NCBI GenBank assembly: GCA_035524675.1 | Contig: DATKOK010000039.1 | Span: 1-5,289, forward strand | Reading direction: 5' to 3' | Origin: FEN-987 sp035524675 | Lineage (GTDB): Archaea; Thermoproteota; Bathyarchaeia; 40CM-2-53-6 | DNA: 5,289 nucleotides | Shown: positions 1 to 5,289 of the stretch, one piece after another | Position numbering within the stretch: the stretch's first letter is position 1 | Layout: the number at the start of each line of letters is the position of its first letter | Position numbers and translations under genes: made by a program | The notes under the pieces: generated by a model | What the model was told of the DNA's origin: nothing | The model's database searches: none | Seen by the model: only the letters and a program-made list of their open reading frames with translations

Positions 1-98
1 GGAGAAGCGACTGAGCAAGGGTCAGTGGATGGATTTTCTTGCAGGATGGTTGAAAGGAACGGAGGTTCACGTGACGAGAAGATTCGTACTCGTGTTAG

Positions 99-410
99 GC
101 GAGAAGTCCAACTGAAACAAGAGGAGGGAAGGCTGTCGTTATCCTCTACGCCACTTCTCCAACAAGACAGTGGAACACGTCTGAAGCATCTTACCTGGGG
201 CATTTTGCTGAAAAGGGTCCTTATGAGTCAGCTGCTGACGTGCTAGATCTTGTGAGGAGCTCGATGTCAACAGGAAAAAGTGTCAAGTTTCGCACATATC
301 CTGGCACCGGGCATCGGTTCTTTGAAAGTGACAGAAAGGACGCCTTTAATGCGGCAGCCTCCTATCTGGTGTGGAAAAGGAATGTTGAATTTCTGCGTAC
401 AACTGAGTGA
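99..410 (+). pseudogene. Dienelactone hydrolase-like C-terminal remnant
   Basis: The frame open from 99 to the TGA at 408-410 reads like the C-terminal half of the dienelactone hydrolase (DLH) family of alpha/beta hydrolases. It has a core strand AVVILYAT, then YLGHFAEKGPYES, then YPGTGHRFFESDR with the family's catalytic His (codon 312-314), and a final helix ending in VEFLRTTE. The frame is closed upstream by TAG at 96-98 and has no plausible start near 99. Bases 1-98 give only fragments in other frames, including a frame-2 stretch WMDFLAGWLKGTEVHVTRRF that resembles the helix and strand before the nucleophile elbow. The elbow itself (GxCxG or GxSxG) cannot be read. The acidic residue expected in the HFAExD segment is Gly (codon 216-218), so the Asp of the triad seems lost. 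I infer a decayed, frameshifted gene whose 5' end may also lie outside the window. The family assignment is from remembered motifs; sequencing errors could mimic the frameshifts. Confidence 0.6.
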
Positions 411-611
411 TCGTCAGAATTCATGAAGTTCGCTATTAGATGCTAGATACTACCGGTGGATCAGGGGAATCCATCCTCCCTCGCATATTGTATCAGCAGT
501 GCGCGAACACACGCATATTGACGTTTCATATCTTGTCGGCTTGGCTTGCGAAGTGTTAAGAGGTGGCATGCGTAAATTTGACAGACGCGGAATGATAGGA
601 GAAATGCTGCA
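411..611. other. Intergenic leader upstream of the mutase genes
   Basis: About 200 bases between the hydrolase remnant and the mutase large subunit. No convincing gene is visible on either strand. Weak AT-rich TATA-like candidates occur at 526-533 (TCATATCT) and 572-579 (GTAAATTT). Neither is strong enough to name as the promoter. An open frame on the minus strand runs through this region into the mutase gene, but its protein resembles nothing I know. Confidence 0.4.
597..602 (+). promoter_or_regulatory. Ribosome binding site deciding the TTG start of the mutase
   Basis: AGGAGA sits 9 bases before TTG 612, a normal Shine-Dalgarno distance. The nearby ATG at 604 is in another frame, only one base from this site, and opens just 28 codons, so it is not the likely start. 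This site is the main reason for choosing TTG at 612 over the in-frame ATG at 654. Confidence 0.55.
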
Positions 612-2303
612 TTGCAACTTGAGGAAGCAAAAGTCGACAGACTGGCCGGTCATATGGTCAGAACGGCCACTCAGAGCGGCATCGAACTGAAAACATGCTA
701 TGGTCCGAAGGATATAGATCATCTCTCGTATGAGGAGGACATCGGTAATCCGGGGGAGTTCCCGTTTACGCGTGGGATCTACCCGGAAATGTACCGGAAT
801 CGACTTTGGTTGAAGTCGTTCATCGTTAGCTACGCGACCGCGCAGGAGACCAACCAGGCATTCCGACAGTACATCGCCAACGGAATGACTGACCTGCGAC
901 TTCTGTGCGACCTGCCCTCCCAGTCCGGCATCGATCCCGACCACCCCTCTGCCTGGAACAGCATAATGTGCGGCGGAGTGTCCACCTACGCGCTGCCCGT
1001 TTATGAGGAGATGCTCGAAGGCCTCCCTCTAGGTGAAGCAGTCTTCGAGCTCGCCCACGCCGGCATGTCCAGTTTCCTCTATTTCTATGGACTGCTCGTC
1101 GCTGTCATGGAGAACAAGGGCATAGATATCCGGAAACTCCGCGGCAACAGCATCAACGATCCCATACGGACCAAACTAGTCTACCGCTGCCCGGATTTTT
1201 CCACCGCAATAGATCGTCGCATATGTCTCGATCATATCGAGTTCTCCGTCCGCAACACACCCAACTGGAGGCCAATCGCCCCCAACGGCGTCGATCCGTG
1301 CCAAGGGGGGATGGATGCTGTAAGAGAACTAGGCGGATGCCTGGCAGTGGCGACTGCAGTCATGAAAGACCTCAAGGAACGGGGAATAAGCATCGACGAA
1401 TACGGCCCCATGGTCTTCTCCCTAGACGCGGAATCAGACTTCTTCGAGACCATCGCCAAGTTTCGCCTCGCACGCAGGATGTGGGCCAAGATCGCCAAGG
1501 AAGAACTGGACGCCAAGACTAACCGGGCCATGCAGCTGAAGATCGGTATCCGCACCTCCGGTCTATCGCTTACCTATCAGAAACCCCTGAACAACGCAGC
1601 GCGCGTCACCCTCCAAATCCTCAGCTCTGTACTGGGAGGAGTAAACTCTCTCGATGCCTCATCGATCGACGAGGCCGTCGGTCTACCTTCACGGGAGGCG
1701 CGAATGTTCAACCTCGACACGCAGCACATAATCACCCACGAGGCCAACATCCCGTTGGTAGCAGATCCGCTTGGTGGATCCTACTACCTAGAATGGTTGA
1801 CCAGCAAGATGGAGAATGAAGTTAACGCATACCTCGACGAGATCGATTCGCATGGTGGCATCTTTGCGTGTCTCGAATCTGGATGGCTTAACTCGGTCAT
1901 GGAAACATGTCGCCTCAGAGTCCAGCACGAGAAAACTGAGGGGAAACGACTGATCATCGGAGTCAATGCTTTTCGTTCTGAAGAAAATGAAGGGCCTATC
2001 AACAAGGCCATCCGAGACGTTGCATACAAACCACCATCGATCGCAATGCGAGAGAAGCTCGTCCGCGAGGTCAAAAAATTCAAGGAAGGCCGCAACATGC
2101 AGCGATTGAAACCCCTCACTGCAGATCTCCTACTCGCAACTCGGGAAGACAAAAACGTGCAACGCGCCGTCATCGAGGCTGCCAAAGCCGGCTTGACCCT
2201 AGGAGAATGCGTCGGCGTAATCCGGCTGGGTTATGGGATCGAGTACGATCCCTTCAACCAAATCGAGATGCCAGATTTCGTTCGCCAGATACTGAAAAGC
2301 TGA
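612..2303 (+). CDS. Cobalamin-dependent acyl-CoA mutase, large subunit (methylmalonyl-CoA mutase family)
   Basis: This 563-residue protein is the substrate-binding TIM-barrel subunit of a B12-dependent acyl-CoA mutase. The length matches the stand-alone large subunits of archaeal methylmalonyl-CoA mutase and of 2-hydroxyisobutyryl-CoA mutase, which lack a fused B12 domain. Family landmarks in order: SGIELKTCYGPKDI (22-35), the PFTRGIYPEMY segment (51-61), TAQETN (76-81), CDLPSQSGIDPDHP (99-112), LRGNSIND (176-183), RTSGLSLT (314-321), SLDASSIDEAVGLPS (346-360) and DPLGGSYYLEWLT (385-397). Compared with Propionibacterium shermanii numbering, Tyr75, Met78 and Arg82 are kept (Tyr57, Met60, Arg64). 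However Tyr89 is Ile71, Arg207 is Tyr191 and His244 is Asp228. The substrate is therefore uncertain: the carboxylate-binding Arg of methylmalonyl-CoA mutase is absent. A shorter start at ATG 654 is possible but cuts into the conserved N-terminal segment. The gene is 20 bases upstream of its B12 subunit and probably co-transcribed. Family is sure; reaction is not. Confidence 0.93.
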   Translation: MQLEEAKVDRLAGHMVRTATQSGIELKTCYGPKDIDHLSYEEDIGNPGEFPFTRGIYPEMYRNRLWLKSFIVSYATAQETNQAFRQYIANGMTDLRLLCDLPSQSGIDPDHPSAWNSIMCGGVSTYALPVYEEMLEGLPLGEAVFELAHAGMSSFLYFYGLLVAVMENKGIDIRKLRGNSINDPIRTKLVYRCPDFSTAIDRRICLDHIEFSVRNTPNWRPIAPNGVDPCQGGMDAVRELGGCLAVATAVMKDLKERGISIDEYGPMVFSLDAESDFFETIAKFRLARRMWAKIAKEELDAKTNRAMQLKIGIRTSGLSLTYQKPLNNAARVTLQILSSVLGGVNSLDASSIDEAVGLPSREARMFNLDTQHIITHEANIPLVADPLGGSYYLEWLTSKMENEVNAYLDEIDSHGGIFACLESGWLNSVMETCRLRVQHEKTEGKRLIIGVNAFRSEENEGPINKAIRDVAYKPPSIAMREKLVREVKKFKEGRNMQRLKPLTADLLLATREDKNVQRAVIEAAKAGLTLGECVGVIRLGYGIEYDPFNQIEMPDFVRQILKS

Positions 2304-2323
2304 GGACGAAGTTGCAGAAAACC

Positions 2324-2758
2324 ATGAAGACCCGAGTTTTGATAGCCAAAGTAGGCTGTGACATTCACGAGAGAGGTGCCCTGACCATATCGAAAGCGCT
2401 GCGGGATGCAGGAATGGAAGTTATCTATACCGGCCGCTACCAGACGCCCAAGAGCGTTGCGATCGCGGCCGTTTCGGAGGACGTAGATGTGATCGCCTTG
2501 AGTGACCACACGGGCAGTCTCCCCATCATAGCCGCAGCAGTCCTCGACGAACTTCGCAAACTGGAGGCCTCGGATATCCCCATAATAACCGGTGGCCTTC
2601 TCACGCCCGAAGACGTGAAGGCCCTGGAGAAAATGGGAGTTTCCGGTAATTGTGGCCCCGGCACGCCCATAGAGGACATAATAACTCTCATCGAGGACAT
2701 AGCAGCTCCGTCGCATCGACAACATCAAGAAAGGCGTGAGCATCAGGTCGCAAGTTAG
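2324..2758 (+). CDS. Cobalamin-binding small subunit of the acyl-CoA mutase
   Basis: This 144-residue protein is the separate B12-binding (Rossmann-like) subunit that carries adenosylcobalamin for the large subunit encoded just upstream. It begins MKTRVLIAKVGCDIHERG, with the DxHxxG motif as Asp13, His15 and Gly18. His15 is the lower axial cobalt ligand, and Lys9 matches the conserved Lys604 of methylmalonyl-CoA mutase. The YQTPKSV segment (39-45), ITGG (88-91) and GPGTPIEDI (111-119) also match the family. The SxL motif is altered: it reads Ser60-Asp61-His62. The length fits free-standing subunits such as HcmB, plus a polar basic tail (about 129-144) with several His and Arg. The start is set at ATG 2324 because homology begins there. 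The same frame is open further upstream but overlaps the large subunit and is not homologous. TTG 2312 is an alternative. Spacing of 20 bases from the large subunit stop supports one operon and one heteromeric enzyme. Confidence 0.93.
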   Translation: MKTRVLIAKVGCDIHERGALTISKALRDAGMEVIYTGRYQTPKSVAIAAVSEDVDVIALSDHTGSLPIIAAAVLDELRKLEASDIPIITGGLLTPEDVKALEKMGVSGNCGPGTPIEDIITLIEDIAAPSHRQHQERREHQVAS

Positions 2759-2969
2759 ACAGCGACAACGACAGGTTCAGTGTAACCTCAGCGTGCTAGC
2801 GGCATATTTTGTGAATTTGGGTAGGCTTATGCGTAAGCTTCCAGAAGTCTCTCTTGCATCATGCCGCACGCAACATCTAATGGCTCTAGCGTAGGCGTAT
2901 CAAACGCCCGCTCATGGGATCGCGTTATGCTATTTGTTGTGTCAATGTCCAGTGAAATCTTAGCAATAG
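2759..2969. other. Intergenic region between the mutase operon and the GvpD-like gene
   Basis: No gene is evident. Two small inverted repeats are visible: GCTTA/TAAGC around a 4-base loop (2825-2838) and GGCGT/ACGCC around a 5-base loop (2894-2908). Both are five-base-pair stems without a T-run after them, so they are close to chance and are not called terminators. The 3' part leads into the promoter of the next gene. Confidence 0.4.
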
Positions 2970-2976
2970 TATAAAT
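2970..2976 (+). promoter_or_regulatory. TATA box of the GvpD-like gene
   Basis: TATAAAT is a good match to an archaeal TATA box. Transcription would start about 25 bases on, near 2998-3002, giving a leader of about 40 bases that includes the Shine-Dalgarno site at 3025. No clear purine-rich BRE is obvious directly upstream. The call rests on motif and position only. Confidence 0.5.
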
Positions 2977-3024
2977 CGCTCAGGGAGGGCGGGTTCCATG
3001 TCGATAGCAGAAATATGAATGCTC

Positions 3025-3029
3025 AGGAG
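3025..3029 (+). promoter_or_regulatory. Ribosome binding site of the GvpD-like gene
   Basis: AGGAG lies 11 bases before ATG 3041. This is slightly long but acceptable. An in-frame TAG at 3005-3007 and the lack of any other in-frame ATG after it fix 3041 as the start. Confidence 0.5.
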
Positions 3030-3040
3030 ACACGCGGTTC

Positions 3041-4471
3041 ATGTCCGTTTCGGAGTCTCATGCTGTAACACCTCAGAGTGAAAGTGACGTCGGAAAACTC
3101 CTAGGACTCGAAGGTCTCCTCAACCCTGCTATCCGAGCCATCTCAATTAAAGGTCCACCGGGGGCTGGAAAGGCTACGTTAGCCCTAGAACTTATCAAGG
3201 CAGCGCGAGGAGGAGTGTACATTTCGACCCGAGCCACGCAATCGTTGCTCCTCAAACAGCATCCAGCGTTCAAGTCTCTTATTGAGAAAGGCGAGTTAGT
3301 CTTGTTCCGGCCTACAACCCAGAAAGCCACGGTGGGACCGAGATTTGAAGAGGTCAGGCTCGGGAATCGAATGGCGGAGATCACTCAAAAAGTCGCCGAG
3401 ATTGCTATCGACCGCAGTAAACCGCTCATAATACTGGATTCATGGAACTCATTCGCAAGAGAACTAGACCAAAAAGAACTGACTAGGAACGAACACACAC
3501 TTCTCGCCACAGTTGAAACTAGCCAACTAAAGGCTGTCTTTGTGAGCGAAGGTCTCGAACTCACGAGCATCGACTACCTCGTCGATGCTATCATAACCCT
3601 ACACGACAACGAACTGGAGGGCCGAAGAGTCAGAAGAATTGAGTGGGTAAAGCTCCGTGGAATTGAGATACCACAAAAGAAATACCTATTCACATTGGCG
3701 AACGGACAGTTCAAGATGCTCCCGAGGAAAACAGAACGCTCGCAGTCCAATTTTACGCCTCAAAAATTCAAACCAATTCCACATTCAACGGACAGATACT
3801 CGACCGGAAGCCAAGACTTCGACACTTTTCTGGGAGGATTGCGAAGGGGAGGCGTGGTCCTCCTCGAATTCGGACATACGATCAGCCCACAAATTCACCT
3901 ACCACTGACCATAGCGATCAGATGCAACTTTCTTGCACAAGGAGGATGCAGTGTGACCATACCCTCAGGCGAAGTGTCGCCAGAAAGAATTAGACAAGAC
4001 ACCTACCCGTACCTCGATAGACAAGCCGTAGAATCGGGGTTACGTGTAGGCCACTTTGAGACGACTCCAGAAGACCCATGGTTCTTCAAACTTCACGGCA
4101 AGTCACTCGAAAGTGATCAAGAAATATTTTGGCAAAAAGTCAACGAAGTGAAAGGCGGATTAGAAAGGGCCTGTTTCGTATTCATCGGCATAGACACTAT
4201 CGAATACACTTACGGAAATCAGGAAATCATGCGTCAGATGATGACGGCGATTCAAAAAGTGAGAGAGAACAATGACATCCTGTTTATCGGCGTGAAACAG
4301 GGCAGCAAGATTAAGCAACAATTATCCGACGTATCGGACCGACACCTGAAGATCGACGAAGCGGAAGGGGCAGCGATACTCTACCTCGTAAAACCTCCGT
4401 CACCGCTAATGCACATTACCTACGACCTCTCTGCTGGGTATCCAATGGTAAAACTGATCCCAATCGTGTGA
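3041..4471 (+). CDS. GvpD-like P-loop ATPase with two RecA/KaiC-type domains
   Basis: This 476-residue protein belongs to the KaiC/RAD55-type branch of RecA-like ATPases and most resembles archaeal GvpD-like proteins. Domain 1 (about 20-228) has Walker A GPPGAGKAT (38-46, Lys44), the GVYISTR strand (58-64) typical of GvpD-like proteins, Walker B LIILD (129-133, Asp133), then SWNSFARELDQKE (134-146), a DYLVDAIITL strand (178-187) and RRVRRIEWVKLRG (195-207). Domain 2 (about 252-476) opens with the KaiC-like YSTGSQDFDTFLGGLRRGGVVLLE (253-276). Its Walker A position reads FGHTISPQIH, with no Gly-Lys-Thr, so it should not bind ATP in the normal way; a Walker B-like FVFIGID (379-385) remains. No membrane segment or DNA-binding motif is evident. 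In haloarchaea GvpD is a regulator that represses through the activator GvpE, but no gas-vesicle genes are seen here, so a regulatory or signalling role is only an inference. It has its own TATA box and ribosome binding site. Confidence 0.85.
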   Translation: MSVSESHAVTPQSESDVGKLLGLEGLLNPAIRAISIKGPPGAGKATLALELIKAARGGVYISTRATQSLLLKQHPAFKSLIEKGELVLFRPTTQKATVGPRFEEVRLGNRMAEITQKVAEIAIDRSKPLIILDSWNSFARELDQKELTRNEHTLLATVETSQLKAVFVSEGLELTSIDYLVDAIITLHDNELEGRRVRRIEWVKLRGIEIPQKKYLFTLANGQFKMLPRKTERSQSNFTPQKFKPIPHSTDRYSTGSQDFDTFLGGLRRGGVVLLEFGHTISPQIHLPLTIAIRCNFLAQGGCSVTIPSGEVSPERIRQDTYPYLDRQAVESGLRVGHFETTPEDPWFFKLHGKSLESDQEIFWQKVNEVKGGLERACFVFIGIDTIEYTYGNQEIMRQMMTAIQKVRENNDILFIGVKQGSKIKQQLSDVSDRHLKIDEAEGAAILYLVKPPSPLMHITYDLSAGYPMVKLIPIV

Positions 4472-4678
4472 GTCATTAATGCCTACACCTTAGCGACTAT
4501 AATGAATTCCATCCTCTTTGTGTTAAGTTCAGGTCTGACTTTGATCATAACGGTTTCATGGTATGTAACTGCCGTAGCAGGTTGAACCTCACCGACGTTT
4601 CAAGACAGAAAATTTTCACGAAATGGGAAGAAACCACTGCCTCAGGCCGAAAAAAACACTGGCACGTATTCTCGGTAG

Positions 4679-4720
4679 TTGCGCGCAAACTTTGATCGTC
4701 GTCTTAGTGCGCATGCGTAC
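4679..4720. repeat. Two GC-rich palindromes upstream of the exporter promoter
   Basis: TTGCGCGCAA (4679-4688) is a perfect 10-base palindrome. GTGCGCATGCGTAC (4707-4720) is a 14-base palindrome with one mismatched pair and a perfect CGCATGCG core. They share TGCGC and lie about 40-80 bases upstream of the TATA-like element of the exporter gene. This is a plausible place for an operator, but no regulator gene is in the window. Confidence 0.3.
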
Positions 4721-4757
4721 AGAAGAATGATAGCGTTCGTTGTTTACTTTGAGTGGG

Positions 4758-4764
4758 TTAAATA
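4758..4764 (+). promoter_or_regulatory. TATA box of the MFS exporter gene
   Basis: TTAAATA resembles the archaeal TATA box. Transcription would start near 4785-4790, giving a leader of about 60-65 bases that contains the strong Shine-Dalgarno site at 4838. Confidence 0.4.
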
Positions 4765-4837
4765 GCTTCCAACTTAAGGACTGGTCGAGCTGATTCGTCT
4801 CGCTCACCAGGGAATCGAAGGGACGAATTGCTCTGAC

Positions 4838-4846
4838 GGAGATGAT
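4838..4846 (+). promoter_or_regulatory. Ribosome binding site of the MFS exporter
   Basis: GGAGATGAT matches 8 of 9 bases of the archaeal anti-16S sequence GGAGGTGAT, 5 bases before ATG 4852. With the in-frame TGA at 4846-4848 it fixes the start at 4852. Confidence 0.7.
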
Positions 4847-4851
4847 GACTG

Positions 4852-5289
4852 ATGGCATGCACAGGGAATCTTTGGAAACACAGGGACTTTCTAAAGTTCT
4901 GGGCGGGTGACACAGTTACCCAATTCACAGGCCCGATCACAAACCTAGCTATTCCGACAATTGCACTCCTCACTCTGAATGCAACGCCGCTGCAATTCGG
5001 AATCTTGACTGCACTGGGTTTCATAGCGTTCCCAACGCTCGGCCTTTTCGTCGGCGTCTGGATCGACAGAGTGAGACGGAGACCAGTCATGATTGTAGCG
5101 AACCTTGTCCAAGTTGTGGCGTTCGCATCTGTGCCTGTGGCCTACGTTCTTGACGTGCTCGGATTAACTCAGCTTTACGCTGTTTCTCTGATCATGGGGA
5201 CGAGCACGCTTTTCTTCGATATTGCCTACCAATCATACCTTCCCAGTCTTGTCAACAGGGAGGATATCGTGGAAGGAAACCAGAAGCTT
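4852..5289 (+). CDS. MFS transporter, MFS_3/EntS-like exporter, N-terminal part
   Basis: The frame stays open from ATG 4852 to the window end, giving 146 residues of a protein that should be about 400 long, so the 3' part is missing here. It starts with LWKHRDFLKFWAGDTVTQF (7-25), a typical MFS_3 opening, and shows about four membrane segments (roughly 16-42, 47-70, 79-100 and 105-124). The loop between segments 2 and 3 carries motif A of the major facilitator superfamily, Gly68-x3-Asp72-Arg73-x2-Arg-Arg. It is followed by FFDIAYQSYLPSLVNREDIVEGNQKL, a signature of the MFS_3 group that includes the enterobactin exporter EntS and putative drug exporters. It is an inner-membrane proton-coupled exporter by family; the substrate cannot be told. 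It has its own TATA-like element and a strong ribosome binding site, so it is probably expressed separately from the GvpD-like gene. Confidence 0.9.
   Translation, partial: MACTGNLWKHRDFLKFWAGDTVTQFTGPITNLAIPTIALLTLNATPLQFGILTALGFIAFPTLGLFVGVWIDRVRRRPVMIVANLVQVVAFASVPVAYVLDVLGLTQLYAVSLIMGTSTLFFDIAYQSYLPSLVNREDIVEGNQKL

Larger units (their letters stand above)
4472..4851. other. 380-base intergenic region before the exporter
   Basis: No convincing gene is seen. A 27-codon hydrophobic open frame (4502-4585) lacks a ribosome binding site. Two short palindromes (4679-4688 and 4707-4720) lie upstream of a TATA-like element at 4758. No hairpin with a T-run follows the GvpD-like stop, so no terminator is called. 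Open frames on the minus strand here run antisense to the exporter start and look like chance. Confidence 0.5.

Noticed and set aside
25..246. A 73-codon plus-strand open frame at the window start
   Set aside because: From base 132 on, another frame carries the hydrolase homology, so the second half is a shadow; the first half has no recognisable family.
450..944. A 164-codon open frame on the minus strand overlapping the start of the mutase gene
   Set aside because: It is antisense to clearly conserved mutase sequence, its product resembles no family I know, and it has low-complexity shadow-like composition.
2207..2323. In-frame 5' extension of the B12 subunit back to ATG 2207
   Set aside because: The extension overlaps the large subunit by almost 100 bases and is not homologous to B12 domains; homology begins at ATG 2324.
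2231..2743. A 170-codon minus-strand open frame across the B12 subunit
   Set aside because: It is antisense to a gene with clear DxHxxG and other family motifs, and its translation has no recognisable domain.
612..2758. Naming the mutase pair as 2-hydroxyisobutyryl-CoA mutase (hcmA/hcmB) because of Ile at the Tyr89 position
   Set aside because: The Gln at position 207 and the hydroxyl-binding Asp of that enzyme are absent (Tyr191 and Leu98 here), so one shared residue is not enough.
2825..2908. Small hairpins as terminators of the mutase operon
   Set aside because: Stems of only five base pairs without a following T-run are expected by chance, and archaeal termination relies mainly on T-rich stretches, which are not seen there.
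4758..5090. A 110-codon minus-strand open frame covering the exporter start
   Set aside because: It lies opposite the well-supported MFS N-terminus with motif A and shows no family resemblance.

Overview
The window looks archaeal. Three things suggest this: AT-rich TATA-type elements about 70-95 bases upstream of two genes, Shine-Dalgarno sites close to GGAGGTGAT, and a GvpD-type P-loop ATPase, a family found mainly in archaea. The cobalamin mutase is also split into separate large and small subunit genes, as is common in archaea. A soil or sediment archaeon of the TACK group is my best guess from the gene mix, but the sequence alone does not prove it.

Layout, all real genes on the + strand. 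(1) 1-410: the 3' part of a dienelactone-hydrolase-like gene. It is clearly readable only from about base 99 and has a stop and frame changes upstream, so it is probably a decayed gene. (2) 411-611: short intergenic leader. (3) 612-2303 and 2324-2758: a two-gene cobalamin-dependent acyl-CoA mutase, large (substrate) subunit then small (B12-binding) subunit, 20 bases apart. (4) 2759-3040: intergenic, carrying a TATA box and Shine-Dalgarno site for the next gene. (5) 3041-4471: a 476-residue GvpD-like ATPase with one intact and one degenerate RecA/KaiC-type domain. (6) 4472-4851: 380 bases with no convincing gene, holding two palindromes, a TATA box and a strong ribosome binding site. (7) 4852-5289: the first 146 codons of an MFS exporter (MFS_3/EntS-like), cut by the window edge.

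The most interesting item is the mutase. It aligns without gaps to the methylmalonyl-CoA mutase large subunit through the active-site segments, but the residues that define known substrate classes are changed. The Tyr89 position is Ile (as in 2-hydroxyisobutyryl-CoA mutase). The Arg207 position is Tyr, neither the Arg of methylmalonyl-CoA mutase nor the Gln of the isobutyryl and hydroxyisobutyryl enzymes. The His244 position is Asp. The Asp that binds the hydroxyl in 2-hydroxyisobutyryl-CoA mutase is Leu. This points to an acyl-CoA mutase with an unassigned substrate. The cobalamin-binding subunit keeps the Lys and DxHxxG residues expected of a working B12 site. No obvious functional link joins the mutase, the GvpD-like ATPase and the exporter; the latter two have their own promoter candidates. 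No RNA genes, CRISPR arrays or insertion sequences were seen.
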